From positions 45,825 to 109,824 of the forward strand of contig CAYGPZ010000011.1 in the NCBI GenBank assembly GCA_964352025.1: a DNA stretch of 64,000 nt. The letters run 5' to 3'. The notes beneath the pieces are model-generated. The model saw only the letters and a list, made by a program, of their open reading frames with translations. It did not search any database and was not told where the DNA came from. Shown piece after piece: positions 27,337-36,231 of the stretch; within the stretch, counting starts at the first letter, position 1, and each line of letters begins with the position of its first letter. Origin of the DNA: Hirschia sp964352025 (lineage in GTDB: Bacteria > Pseudomonadota > Alphaproteobacteria > Caulobacterales > Hyphomonadaceae). A program made the translations under genes and the position numbers.

Positions 27337-27513
27337 ATGCCATCCCTCGTAGAAAGGTCTGTCCTAGCTTACAAACTCACGAATAACCCTTTGCGTTGTC
27401 TTGCTGCAAATGACCCCTGCAATCTCTATTCAGAAAATAAAACTGATAGTGATCCAAAAACCCAAGTACAGCGTACAAATATTGAAGACCAGAAAAACAC
27501 CACCACTGTTTAA
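27337..27513 (+). CDS. Small protein of an unrecognised paralogous pair (58 residues)
   Basis: A 58-residue protein with a good ribosome-binding site (TAAGGAG, ten bases before the ATG). Its N-terminal half reads LVERSVLAYKLTNNPLRCLA, which matches LVERSILRYRLLTGPLRHLA in the small protein at 27694. The motif is L-V-E-R-S-hydrophobic-L-x-Y-basic-L, then P-L-R-x-L-A, and can be drawn as an amphipathic helix. The C-terminal half is polar and not shared. I do not recognise the family. The frame is open upstream to 27271, but that region lacks a Shine-Dalgarno site. Confidence 0.65.
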   Translation: MPSLVERSVLAYKLTNNPLRCLAANDPCNLYSENKTDSDPKTQVQRTNIEDQKNTTTV

Positions 27514-27530
27514 TAAAGGTCTTTAATCGG

Positions 27531-27596
27531 CGAGGCTTATATGTCCCCAGCATAGTTTCACATTGTTCCCCCAATCTACTATGTTTATAAGCCTCG
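27531..27596. repeat. Inverted repeat between the paralogous small genes
   Basis: CGAGGCTTATA (27531-27541) and TATAAGCCTCG (27586-27596) are perfect 11-bp inverted repeats with 44 bases between. A nested CATAG/CTATG pair (27551-27555, 27579-27583) could extend the structure. It may end the first small transcript, fold as an RNA element or be a mobile-element remnant. No long T run follows. Confidence 0.45.
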
Positions 27597-27653
27597 TCCT
27601 CCCTTTCTCACTTTCCACTAGACTTATTGTGAACATACTTTCGCTCAACTTCA

Positions 27654-27662
27654 TGCTATAAT
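27654..27662 (+). promoter_or_regulatory. Extended -10 promoter of the 65-residue gene
   Basis: TGCTATAAT matches an extended -10 element (TGnTATAAT). It would give a leader of about 25 bases that contains the ACGGAGGA ribosome-binding site. No good -35 box is seen, as expected for extended -10 promoters. Confidence 0.45.
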
Positions 27663-27693
27663 GACTGTATAGTAAATTAGACGGAGGACTTCC

Positions 27694-27891
27694 ATGCATA
27701 AACATGCACTCGTGGAACGGTCGATCCTCAGATATCGGTTACTGACCGGCCCACTACGCCACTTAGCAAAAACAAAAACTCAAATAGCCCCAACAGAAAA
27801 TAACGATCCTGTCGATCTAAATGAAAGTGCGGCAATTCGTGAAGCTGAGGCATTAAACCCTTTTATTCCAAGGAATAGAAATATAATGTAA
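27694..27891 (+). CDS. Small protein of an unrecognised paralogous pair (65 residues)
   Basis: A 65-residue protein with ACGGAGGA six bases before its ATG. Residues 6-25 (LVERSILRYRLLTGPLRHLA) match the small protein at 27337. The C-terminal half is polar, with an acidic stretch and a NPFIPRNR end. No signal peptide, membrane helix or known domain is seen. The shared basic/hydrophobic N-terminal helix is the conserved part and may bind nucleic acid, membrane or a partner protein; none is supported over the others. Confidence 0.65.
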   Translation: MHKHALVERSILRYRLLTGPLRHLAKTKTQIAPTENNDPVDLNESAAIREAEALNPFIPRNRNIM

Positions 27892-27929
27892 TCCAAGACG
27901 ATGGTAATTGTTTTGGGTGACTTTTTATA

Positions 27930-29123
27930 ATGCATAATATTGCCGTCTTGGGGGCGGGTATAGGCGGACTTGCAAGCGCGATTTTTCTTGCGCGCGACGG
28001 ACACAAAGTCACTGTTTTCGAAGAATTTGATACACCTCGCCCTATTGGCTCTGGCCTTATGCTTCAGCTAACTGGCCTGACTATTTTAGAACAATTAGGC
28101 CTCAAAGACAGCATCCTCCCATTTGGGACGAAAATCACAAAGCTGATCGGACACACATCCCCTTCTAATCGACAAGTTCTCGATGTTGACCTGACCAAGC
28201 TATCTCAAAAACTATTCAGCTTAGGTATACAGCGCAGCAGCGTATTTGATTTATTATTCAACACTGCCAAACAAGAAGGTGTCGCATTTGAATTTGATGC
28301 GGCGGTAGCAAGTGCATGTAAAAACAGCGGGAAAATACAATTTTGCAATAGTCGCACATCTAGCACTTTCGATTTGATAATCGACGCCATGGGAGCCAAG
28401 TCCGCCTTATCATCACAACCTAAAACCAAATTAGAATTTGGGGCTTTATGGGCCACACTCGATTGGCCATCGGAGGGCCCGTTCAAAGCAGATGCTTTAA
28501 ATCAGCGTTATTTCAGAGCATCAAAAATGGTTGGCGTCATGCCTTCAGGTCAGATTTCGGCGGACGCAGGAATGAAATCAACATTCTTCTGGTCAATTCA
28601 TGAAAACGATTATGACGCATTTCAATCTGCATCCATCGATAAATGGAAAGCCGACGTCATAGATTTATGGCCTGAATGCGAGAACTTGCTCAATCAAATT
28701 CAAAGCCATGATGATCTGACTTACGCAAAATACAGACACCGGACACATAAGCATGGCTATGAAGGGCGCATCGCTCATGTAGGTGATAGCTGGCACGCCA
28801 CTAGCCCTCAATTGGGGCAAGGTGCCAACAACGCATTACTAGACGCATATGGATTGACGCTGGCATTGCGACGCACAAAAGATCTCAATGATGCACTTGA
28901 AGATTACGCTATAATGCGGACACCCCACGTACGGATTTTCCAAAGCATGAGCTTGTGGCTTACCCCGCTTTATCAATCTAATTCCAAATTTGCAGCGTGG
29001 ATTAGAGATTGGATTATTGCGCCCCTTAGCTACATCCCGCCGGGGCCTCAAATTCAAGCAGCGATGGTGACAGGTGGAATAATGTCGCCGCTTCATCGCT
29101 TAAATCTTAAACCAAGTTTGTAG
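27930..29123 (+). CDS. FAD-dependent monooxygenase (UbiH/salicylate hydroxylase type)
   Basis: A 397-residue class A flavoprotein hydroxylase. It has the FAD-binding GAGIGGLASAIFLARDGH near residue 7, the conserved Glu-containing VFEEFDTPRPIGSGLML stretch and the second FAD motif HVGDSWHATSPQLGQGANN near residue 290. Such enzymes add one oxygen atom to aromatic rings using NAD(P)H. No degradation or biosynthesis genes lie beside it, so the substrate is unknown. It follows the 65-residue gene by 38 bases. Confidence 0.85.
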   Translation: MHNIAVLGAGIGGLASAIFLARDGHKVTVFEEFDTPRPIGSGLMLQLTGLTILEQLGLKDSILPFGTKITKLIGHTSPSNRQVLDVDLTKLSQKLFSLGIQRSSVFDLLFNTAKQEGVAFEFDAAVASACKNSGKIQFCNSRTSSTFDLIIDAMGAKSALSSQPKTKLEFGALWATLDWPSEGPFKADALNQRYFRASKMVGVMPSGQISADAGMKSTFFWSIHENDYDAFQSASIDKWKADVIDLWPECENLLNQIQSHDDLTYAKYRHRTHKHGYEGRIAHVGDSWHATSPQLGQGANNALLDAYGLTLALRRTKDLNDALEDYAIMRTPHVRIFQSMSLWLTPLYQSNSKFAAWIRDWIIAPLSYIPPGPQIQAAMVTGGIMSPLHRLNLKPSL

Positions 29124-29174
29124 ATAGCAATATTTCCTCTTTCACAATTGAAAGCTTCCAGCTAAACCCTGCGA

Positions 29175-31160
29175 ATGCTTCAGATAAATGATCTCACATT
29201 CGCCATTCAGGGCCGCCCCTTGTTTGAAAATGCCAACGCGCAAATCGCCGGCGGCTGGAAAGTTGGCCTTGTCGGGCGCAACGGAACGGGTAAGTCCACT
29301 TTGCTGCGGATTATTCGTGAAGAGATCGCGAATCCTTCAGCAGATAGCTCGATAAAACTAAACCAAGGTGCCCGCCTTGGTTGGGTTGCTCAGGAAGTGG
29401 CAGCATCAGATCAAACAATTCTGGAAGTCGTTCTTGAGTGCGATGAAGAACGCCACGCATTGATGGCGGAATCTGAAACAGCGACTGATCCTGACCGTAT
29501 TGGTGAAATCCACATGCGTCTGGCTGACATTGATGCATGGACTGCCGAAGCACGCGCGGCTGAAGTTTTGATGGGCCTAGGGTTCACCAATGATGACCTC
29601 TCCCGCGCGACGAGAGAGTTTTCGGGTGGATGGCGTATGCGTGCGGCTATTGCTGGCGTACTTTTCTCCGAACCAGATCTTCTATTGCTTGATGAGCCGA
29701 CCAACTATCTAGACCTTGAAGGTGCTGCTTGGCTTGAAGGTTATATCCGCAAATACAAGCACACCGTTTTGATCGTATCCCACGATAGAGACCTTCTAAA
29801 CCGCTGTGTCACGCACACAGTCGCGCTGGAACACCAAAAACTGTCATTGTGTGTCGGTGGCTATGACGCTTGGATGAAAAAGCGTGCCGAGCAAGTTGAA
29901 CAACTCACGGCACAAAAAGCCAAGCAAGATAAAAACAAAGCCCACCTGCAAGCCTTTGTGGATCGCTTTAAAGCCAAAGCTTCCAAAGCACGTCAGGCAC
30001 AATCTCGCGTTAAAATGCTGGAGAAAATGCAAGATGTGACAATCCCGATTGAAGAACGGTGTGCTCCATTTAACTTCCCCGGGCCCAAGGATGAACTCGC
30101 GCCGCCATTGCTAGAGCTTCGCGACGCAGACCTTGGATATGGTGGCGATGCTAAAATTCTCTCTGAAGTATCTCTGCGCATGGACCCAGACGACCGGATC
30201 GCGATTGTGGGAACCAATGGTCAGGGTAAAACAACACTCGTAAAATCTATTGCGAAACTCCTGCCACTTATGGCCGGTGAAGTGAAAGGCTCTAAAGCCA
30301 TCACAATCGGTTATTTCTCACAAGATCAGATGGAAGAACTTCACCCGGGTGAGACAGTGCTTGAACACATTCGCCTTGCCCTTCCCAAAGGCACACCTGT
30401 GCCCCGCCAGCGCGCAGTCGCAGCAGCTATGGGCTTCCCGCATGAGAAGGTAGAGACCAAGGTTGAGAAATGTTCGGGTGGAGAAAAGGTTCGCCTTCTG
30501 CTTGGCCTCACAGCTATGGAAGCACCGCACATCCTCATCCTCGATGAGCCGACATCTCACCTCGATATCGATAGCCGTGAAGCTCTTATCTACGGATTGA
30601 ATGATTACCCCGGAGCTGTGCTACTCATCACCCACGATGTCTATCTTGCTGAAGCAACGGCCGATAGCTTGTGGCTCGTGAAGGATGGTCGCGCCAAGCC
30701 ATATGATGGGGACATTAATGACTATCGTAAGCTGGTTATGCAGGCAGACCGCGCGCCAGCGGCGCATAATGCAGATAAAGCTGATAAGAAATCTAAAAAA
30801 GCAAAAAAGCAAAACGGGACTGACATCCCAGACACAAATGTCGCTCCAAAATCAGACGCGAAACCAGCAACCTCCCTTTCAAAAGCCGAGCGAGACGAAC
30901 AAAAGCGCCGCGCCTCAGATGCGCGCAAGAAAGCTGCGCCCCTCAAGCGCAAAGCTGAGCAAGCGGAAAAAGCGCTGGAGGCAGCGAACGCCCAAATAGG
31001 GGTGATTGATGAAGAGCTTGCCGGTCCAGCCCCAAGCTCTGATCGTCTCGTAGAACTCATGAAAGACCGCGCAGCCCAAGAAGCGATCGCAGAACAGTCA
31101 GAAATGGACTGGCTAGAAGCACTCGATGCCTATGAATCCGCCGTGAGTGAGGCCAGCTAG
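29175..31160 (+). CDS. ABC-F family ATPase (Uup/EttA type)
   Basis: A 661-residue soluble protein with two ABC ATPase domains and no membrane part. Domain 1: GRNGTGKST, FSGGWRMRAAIAG and LLLLDEPTNYLDLE. Domain 2: GTNGQGKTT, CSGGEKVRLLLG and LILDEPTSHLDID. A Lys-rich linker near 530-570 leads to a C-terminal coiled coil (about 575-655), the Uup-like arrangement. ABC-F proteins act on the ribosome to relieve stalling or adjust translation. No Shine-Dalgarno site is apparent before the ATG at 29175. Confidence 0.9.
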   Translation: MLQINDLTFAIQGRPLFENANAQIAGGWKVGLVGRNGTGKSTLLRIIREEIANPSADSSIKLNQGARLGWVAQEVAASDQTILEVVLECDEERHALMAESETATDPDRIGEIHMRLADIDAWTAEARAAEVLMGLGFTNDDLSRATREFSGGWRMRAAIAGVLFSEPDLLLLDEPTNYLDLEGAAWLEGYIRKYKHTVLIVSHDRDLLNRCVTHTVALEHQKLSLCVGGYDAWMKKRAEQVEQLTAQKAKQDKNKAHLQAFVDRFKAKASKARQAQSRVKMLEKMQDVTIPIEERCAPFNFPGPKDELAPPLLELRDADLGYGGDAKILSEVSLRMDPDDRIAIVGTNGQGKTTLVKSIAKLLPLMAGEVKGSKAITIGYFSQDQMEELHPGETVLEHIRLALPKGTPVPRQRAVAAAMGFPHEKVETKVEKCSGGEKVRLLLGLTAMEAPHILILDEPTSHLDIDSREALIYGLNDYPGAVLLITHDVYLAEATADSLWLVKDGRAKPYDGDINDYRKLVMQADRAPAAHNADKADKKSKKAKKQNGTDIPDTNVAPKSDAKPATSLSKAERDEQKRRASDARKKAAPLKRKAEQAEKALEAANAQIGVIDEELAGPAPSSDRLVELMKDRAAQEAIAEQSEMDWLEALDAYESAVSEAS

Positions 31161-31185
31161 ACTGACTTCAAGCTTCTAAATCTTT

Positions 31186-33174
31186 CTATGACGCCACGTC
31201 TTTAAGGAACATATCTATACGATTTTGAAGGCGTGTTGATGTTTCTTTCAAACGCTCAGCCGTCGTATCTGTATCTTGAGCGATTTCTTGAGTGGCGCGT
31301 GTCGCAGCGGCTAGTTCCGCAATATCATTTGCCATTGCCTGAACACGATTAAGCGCCTCATCTGCCTCACTATTAATTGAGCTGGTTGCAGATGTTTGCT
31401 GGCTCACCGCACCTGCAATACCTGCTGTAAACTCGTCCGATCGTGAGGAAAGTTCGCTGATTTCTTTAACTGAATCATCTACCTCTCCAGTTGCTTGCAT
31501 AATTCCATAAATCTGGGTCTGAATATCATCAACAGCTTTAGCCGTTTGCTCAGAGAGTGCTTTCACTTCACCAGCAACAACTGCAAACCCCTTACCCGCA
31601 TCACCCGCACGTGCAGCCTCAATTGTCGCGTTTAAAGCAAGCAAGTTTGTTTGCGACGCGATTGCCTTGATAAGCTCGACCACGCGTTCGATTTCACCCG
31701 CAGTCGATATTAGGTCCTGCATTTTATCACTTGCAGAATTTGTTCGCCCGAGAACTTCATGGGATGCAGTCGCAGCTTGGTTTGTTTTGCGATCAATTTC
31801 GTCAATTGAACTGGACATTTCTTGCGCTGCTGCTGAAACAGACCGTACGCGCTGCGTCGTCGCAATGGTTTCTTTCTCAACCAAATCCGTCCGATTTATT
31901 GCTTGGTTGGATAATTGCGTCAGCTCGCTAGACTTATCATTCAGCGCATTTAAATCCTGCATAACAAATTCTATTGCGTCTTTAACTTCAGTTCTAAACA
32001 GAGCAATTCTCTGTTCAAGAGCTTCCTGATGCTCCCGTGCAACCTTGGCGTCTTTTTGCTCACGTTCTCTAAGGTATGCTGCACTCGCTGTCGCGTCCTT
32101 AAAAGCATGCGCAGCAACCGCCAATTTGCTCAGCTCATCATTTGAACGAATGTTAGGTATTTCGACACTCAGATTTTGTTTCGTAATGGCAGTCATTGCA
32201 TCAGCAATACCCGCAATTGGTCGTCTTATACTTCTTGCGACAATCAACATCCCTAAAAATGCACACCCAAGAAGCCCCAAAGTGATGATAAGCAGCGTGA
32301 TCATTGCCGCCCTCTTCTCTGCATAGAAGACGTCAACAGCATTCAATTGCTCTTCATGAAGGAAATCCACCAGCGCCACAAAAACCTTGTGGAGTTCATC
32401 CTCTTTCGTGCGCAAAGCTTGTACTTGGCTGTGGAATTCACTCATACCTTGCGACCACTTACCAAAAGCGGCCTCATAGTCTCCAATTTTCTGAATGAGT
32501 TGGGGCTTTGCAAATTCTGGTAAGTCTGACTCTCTTACCACCGTCTTGAAACTTTCGATCCGTTTTTGGAACCGACTGATATATTTATCGTCCCCGCGCA
32601 ACATATAATCTTTTTCGTGTCGGCGCAGCATCAACATTTCGACATTGAGCGCATCCAAACTCGTGGGAGGTTGAGCGGTTTCGCTATTTCCAAATTCTTT
32701 TAAGGCGCTTTCAACCCAATGCACGCTGGAACGCAATTCACCCTTTAAACCGGACTTTTCATCTAACCCCAGCAGCTTTGCTTGCGAGATCAACCGCTCG
32801 AACTTTGAAGGAATTTGTTCGAATTCACTCATGGCACCCTCAAACAAAGTGTCATGTACATTATCGAGAGAATGACGAATTTCAGTGCGCAGCGAATCTA
32901 CATTTGCCAGAACAGGTATTATATTATTCAAAATAGAAGGGTCTTTGTTCTGGATAAACCTTTCGACACCAATACTGACAGATGCTTGTACGCTCTGTAT
33001 CTTCTGCATATCTTCAAATGCGGTGTTAATATCAATGCGCTCTCCCCAAGCATCATCAATACGGTTTTGCATCAACCAGCCTGCAGTTCCGTAAGTTGCA
33101 ACCCCTGCCCCAACAGCCGCGAATAACATCATAAATCGCGACTTAACTGAAAAAGTTTCCAAACCAGACCCCAC
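31186..33174 (-). CDS. Methyl-accepting chemotaxis protein with helical periplasmic sensor
   Basis: A transmembrane chemoreceptor of about 662 residues. After a first membrane helix (about 12-34), a long all-helical periplasmic domain contains LRRHEKDYMLRGDDKYI, the signature of helical bimodular (HBM)-type sensors. A second membrane helix, a HAMP domain and the kinase-control tip follow, with the conserved SQTNLLALNATIEAARAGD hairpin. The GTG at 33174 is preferred because GAGGTGAGGAG lies upstream; a GTG at 33198 would add eight residues. Ligand unknown. The 248 bases upstream hold no supported gene. Confidence 0.9.
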   Translation of the reverse strand: MGSGLETFSVKSRFMMLFAAVGAGVATYGTAGWLMQNRIDDAWGERIDINTAFEDMQKIQSVQASVSIGVERFIQNKDPSILNNIIPVLANVDSLRTEIRHSLDNVHDTLFEGAMSEFEQIPSKFERLISQAKLLGLDEKSGLKGELRSSVHWVESALKEFGNSETAQPPTSLDALNVEMLMLRRHEKDYMLRGDDKYISRFQKRIESFKTVVRESDLPEFAKPQLIQKIGDYEAAFGKWSQGMSEFHSQVQALRTKEDELHKVFVALVDFLHEEQLNAVDVFYAEKRAAMITLLIITLGLLGCAFLGMLIVARSIRRPIAGIADAMTAITKQNLSVEIPNIRSNDELSKLAVAAHAFKDATASAAYLREREQKDAKVAREHQEALEQRIALFRTEVKDAIEFVMQDLNALNDKSSELTQLSNQAINRTDLVEKETIATTQRVRSVSAAAQEMSSSIDEIDRKTNQAATASHEVLGRTNSASDKMQDLISTAGEIERVVELIKAIASQTNLLALNATIEAARAGDAGKGFAVVAGEVKALSEQTAKAVDDIQTQIYGIMQATGEVDDSVKEISELSSRSDEFTAGIAGAVSQQTSATSSINSEADEALNRVQAMANDIAELAAATRATQEIAQDTDTTAERLKETSTRLQNRIDMFLKDVAS

Positions 33175-33447
33175 TGCGATACTCCTCACCTCGATCACAT
33201 TTTGAGCGTGCAGTTAAAGAGATAAAGGTCAAAAAAACTATAAACATTTCGGACGCCTCAAAACTGTCACAAAATCTTATTTTCTATAATAATATTAGAT
33301 ATTTACATAGATCGCGCAGAAGCTGATAAAGTCGCCGCAAATATCAACTAGCACATGTGTTTTAAGGTTATTTATTAATAAGTCAGCTTACTATTTTTAC
33401 CCTTAATAAGCGCGCCAAAAAATTCCACGGCCATTAATTAATTTGAA

Positions 33448-33915
33448 CTAAAGCTCACGTCGTGCGAGGAAAATACCGATCGCCATAAATATTAGTCCTA
33501 ATACTCGTTTAGGCGTGATTTCGGATATGATCGCACCCAATAATCCAAAATGATCGATAATGGTCGCGCTCATAAGTTGGCCTAGGAGAACAAGGAAAAT
33601 CGCATTTCCGACACCGATACGCGGGGCGGCCCACGTGATGGATGTAATGTAAAAAAGAAACAAAATACCGGCTAGAAAATAATGCGTTTCAACGGTTTTA
33701 AAATGCTCAATCTTTGGCAAATCTCCCACACCGCCTGTGGCCAGCAATAAAAAGCTACTCACGATAAACGAAAAGAAGGTCAGAAAAACAACAGCCGCCA
33801 AAGGGTTGGAGAGCCTAACACCCAAGCCTGCATTCAGGTTTGCCATCATAGGAATACCAAAGCCAGCTGCTAGCATAAGCAGGCTAGATCCGATTACAAA
33901 ATGTGAAACTGTCAT
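33448..33915 (-). CDS. DMT-family transporter of the YdcZ (DUF606) type
   Basis: A 155-residue protein with five membrane helices, the size of a single DUF606/YdcZ half-transporter. Landmarks are an N-terminal GFGIPMMANLNAGLG and the LLGQLMSATIIDHFG helix near residue 109. Members work as dimers of similar halves; only one half is present here. Substrate unknown. Confidence 0.8.
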   Translation of the reverse strand: MTVSHFVIGSSLLMLAAGFGIPMMANLNAGLGVRLSNPLAAVVFLTFFSFIVSSFLLLATGGVGDLPKIEHFKTVETHYFLAGILFLFYITSITWAAPRIGVGNAIFLVLLGQLMSATIIDHFGLLGAIISEITPKRVLGLIFMAIGIFLARREL

Positions 33916-34004
33916 TAAACGCCCAAGCCTATATTTTTATTCGGCGTAACACTTATACGGTATTCTGCACAATCAAAAGCGGACGTTTCGACACGCTAAG
34001 GAAG

Positions 34005-34655
34005 CTATTCTAAAATGCGCCTTAAATGTGATTGGACCATTCTGACATATTCTTCCTGAATAATATCAGCTCTCTCAGGTGAGAGAATGCATAGCCGGGT
34101 CACACTTCCCCACAAATGACATATCAGCAAAACCGTTGTTTCAATGCTCTGCACATTCACATTGTCATCGCACAATTCTATCAATTTTTCTGATAATAGA
34201 CGCGCATTCATCTCAGTGTTTTTACAATCTGCATCAGCTAAGCTCAGATCAGACGATGGACTTGCCCAGATCACCAAAAGACATGGTCGGCTTTTAACCA
34301 AATGAATTGAAAACGCCATTTGACGACGGACACCCGCGATAAAATCTTCTTTTGAATTTACGTTCGCTATCCCTCTGAGCAAAGCCTCATCAATCGGCTG
34401 CATCTCAATTTCAAATAAACGCATGAGCAGTGAACGGCGGGTTGGAAAAAATTGATACAAGCTGCCAACAGGTACACCCGCCCGCTTGGGAATATCGGTC
34501 ATCTTGAAGTCTAGATTACCACTCTCCGAAATCAGCTCGCGGGCGGCATCAAGAAGAGCACTCACCCTCTCCTGCCCACGTTTTTGCGTTGGCTCATTCC
34601 AGACATCTGACGAAGTAGAAGAAGTTTGTTTCGAATCCATGCTTGACTCATACAT
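34005..34655 (-). CDS. TetR/AcrR family transcriptional regulator
   Basis: A 216-residue repressor-like protein. The N-terminal HTH domain (about 20-75) includes 'ALLDAARELISESGNLDFKM' and the recognition-helix region AGVPVGSLYQFFPTRRSLL. The C-terminal ligand/dimer domain is not recognised. It starts either at 34655 (inside an operator-like dyad) or at 34640 (MDSKQ); neither has a strong ribosome-binding site. Divergent from the small membrane protein gene at 34709, its likely target. Confidence 0.88.
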   Translation of the reverse strand: MYESSMDSKQTSSTSSDVWNEPTQKRGQERVSALLDAARELISESGNLDFKMTDIPKRAGVPVGSLYQFFPTRRSLLMRLFEIEMQPIDEALLRGIANVNSKEDFIAGVRRQMAFSIHLVKSRPCLLVIWASPSSDLSLADADCKNTEMNARLLSEKLIELCDDNVNVQSIETTVLLICHLWGSVTRLCILSPERADIIQEEYVRMVQSHLRRILE

Positions 34656-34691
34656 GAATATTATTCACATTACAAACATGAACATTATTCA
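34655..34691. promoter_or_regulatory. Twin TetR operator-like dyads
   Basis: Two near-palindromic 13-mers, TGAATATTATTCA (34655-34667) and TGAACATTATTCA (34679-34691), repeat at a spacing of 24 bases (just over two helical turns). They lie between the divergent tetR-type and membrane-protein genes, so a single regulator could control both. Confidence 0.6.
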
Positions 34692-34708
34692 TATTAAGAG
34701 GTATTTCT

Positions 34709-35098
34709 GTGACACTGCTTTCTATTCTACTCGTATTTAAAGTCGCCATTTCAGTCTTACTTCTGATTATTCCTTTCCTGTTCTCACCAGCCTCAAAGCT
34801 GGATGAGCTTACAAAGATGAAATCTCAATCGGCGAAATTCTATCGCCTATATGCAGTCGCGACATTTGCGCTCGTCATCGCCTATAGCGGAGGTATTTAT
34901 CAGATTTCCCGTGGTGTTTTCCCGCTTGAAATCATCTTGATGGGAATAGCATCCAACATTGGTGCGCCTCTCGTTTTACTCGGCATCAAACCCATCAGCA
35001 AAGCAAACAAAATTTCAGCAGCTATCTTCGGGTCTATCGGTCTAGGTCTTATAGCAGCTCTCTTATTGCCAGAAATGGCAATGCGGATGCTCTTCTAG
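34709..35098 (+). CDS. Four-helix membrane protein under divergent TetR control
   Basis: A 129-residue protein with four predicted membrane helices (about 5-25, 47-67, 73-94, 103-124) and a short charged loop (KLDELTKMKSQSAK) after the first. Starts with GTG, with AAGAGG eight bases upstream. I do not recognise the family. Position next to the TetR gene and its twin dyads suggests repression relieved by a small hydrophobic compound, but that is inference. Confidence 0.65.
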   Translation: MTLLSILLVFKVAISVLLLIIPFLFSPASKLDELTKMKSQSAKFYRLYAVATFALVIAYSGGIYQISRGVFPLEIILMGIASNIGAPLVLLGIKPISKANKISAAIFGSIGLGLIAALLLPEMAMRMLF

Positions 35099-35120
35099 GG
35101 CATCTCCCAATAGAAACTAA

Positions 35121-35159
35121 AAGCCCTGTCAGATAGCGTTTTGGCGGGGCTTCTTTTTA
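35121..35159 (+). terminator. Rho-independent terminator
   Basis: A 10-bp stem (AAGCCCTGTC / GGCGGGGCTT with two G-U pairs) around a 12-base loop, followed by CTTTTTAA. It closes the 34709 gene. Confidence 0.85.
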
Positions 35160-35192
35160 AAATCCGATTTCTTTAGTGAGACGTTCAACGCG

Positions 35193-35783
35193 ATGAATCC
35201 ACACGCCATTATAAATGCTAGAAAAGAACACATCCCAGTCATCGCCAATCTTCTGGCACGCGCTTTTGCGGACGATCCCATCATGATGTGGACGTTTAAA
35301 CGCCCTGACATACTCGAAGCAGTTTTACGGGTGCTTATCAAAGATATCTATCTTCCAAATGGGCATGTCCGACTGGGTGAAACACAAGAAAGCGCCGCCC
35401 TCTGGATGCCATCACATATCAAACCAAAGCCAAATCACCTGACCTCACTACGTTATATGTTTGCCATCTTAAGCCGAGGTGCAGTCCAGCCTATTGAACG
35501 CGGTGAGATAGTTTCCAGTCATTTAAGAAGATTTAGACCCAAAGAAATTCCATATACATATCTATTCCTCATTGGGGTGAACCCTGACCAAAAAGGAAAA
35601 GGTCTGGGCGGCAAAATACTGCTTGATGGAATAGAGCGAGCGGAGAAAGAGAACACAGCGCTCTATCTAGAAACAAGCAAAGTTGACCTGATCCCCTTCT
35701 ATGAAAAGTTTGGGTTTCACGTCTGCGAAGAAGTCGAACTCGCGCCCAACGCACCAAAAATCTGGACAATGCTTCGCGACTAA
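35193..35783 (+). CDS. GNAT family N-acetyltransferase
   Basis: A 196-residue acetyl-CoA-dependent acetyltransferase. The acetyl-CoA loop is visible as 'VNPDQKGKGLGGKIL' near residue 128, preceded by the beta-strand YTYLFLIG and followed by the ALYLETSK and FYEKFGF strands characteristic of GNAT folds. The acceptor substrate is unknown. It may initiate from the same region as the preceding terminator; no clear Shine-Dalgarno precedes the ATG. Confidence 0.85.
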   Translation: MNPHAIINARKEHIPVIANLLARAFADDPIMMWTFKRPDILEAVLRVLIKDIYLPNGHVRLGETQESAALWMPSHIKPKPNHLTSLRYMFAILSRGAVQPIERGEIVSSHLRRFRPKEIPYTYLFLIGVNPDQKGKGLGGKILLDGIERAEKENTALYLETSKVDLIPFYEKFGFHVCEEVELAPNAPKIWTMLRD

Positions 35784-35860
35784 CACGTTTTCCTTTTTGT
35801 ATTTTTATCAATGAAATCAATAAAATAAACAAAACCAAAGCTACCGCACACTATTCATCA

Positions 35861-35919
35861 TATAGCTATTTCACTATACGTATTGACTCATACATAGTTA
35901 TTTAGCTATATATAAATAC
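35861..35919 (+). promoter_or_regulatory. Promoter with two operator dyads for the SdpR/SdpI-like pair
   Basis: Two 18-base imperfect dyads, TATAGCTATTTCACTATA (35861-35878) and CATAGTTATTTAGCTATA (35893-35910), are related in inverted orientation. A -35 box TTGACT (35883-35888) lies between them and a -10 TATATA (35907-35912) overlaps the second. Transcription would start at or next to the ATG at 35920, and no ribosome-binding site is present, so the mRNA may be leaderless. This fits autorepression by the SdpR-like protein. Confidence 0.6.
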
Positions 35920-36231
35920 ATGAGCAATATATTCAAAGCCCTTTCCGATCCAACCCGCCAGCAAGTGCTGGAGCTTTTACGGCAAAAACCGATGAGCGCC
36001 GGAGAGATTGGAGAGCATTTCACATTTTCTCAGCCGACTATGTCGGCCCATTTGTCTGTCTTAAAACAAGCTGACCTCGTTCAAACCGAGAAAGTTGGCA
36101 AACAGGTTTTTTATCGACTGAAACTGACTGTGTTGGAGGACGCCATAATCGGTCTCTCCAAAACATTCGGATTAAAATCCAATCAACCCATCCCACCTTC
36201 ATCATCCACTCCATCTAAGGAGGCCGAGTAA
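35920..36231 (+). CDS. SdpR-like ArsR-family autorepressor
   Basis: A 103-residue winged-HTH protein with the SdpR-type opening NIFKALSDPTRQQVLELLRQ and recognition region SQPTMSAHLSVLKQADLV. It lacks the Cys pair used for metal sensing by ArsR. In Bacillus, SdpR represses its own operon with the immunity protein SdpI; here the downstream gene is also SdpI-like. The stop TAA overlaps the next ATG (TAATG), indicating coupling. Possible leaderless start. Confidence 0.85.
   Translation: MSNIFKALSDPTRQQVLELLRQKPMSAGEIGEHFTFSQPTMSAHLSVLKQADLVQTEKVGKQVFYRLKLTVLEDAIIGLSKTFGLKSNQPIPPSSSTPSKEAE

Noticed and set aside
27523..27705. 60-codon minus-strand ORF between the small-protein genes
   Set aside because: It overlaps the inverted repeat and the extended -10 promoter and has no ribosome-binding site.
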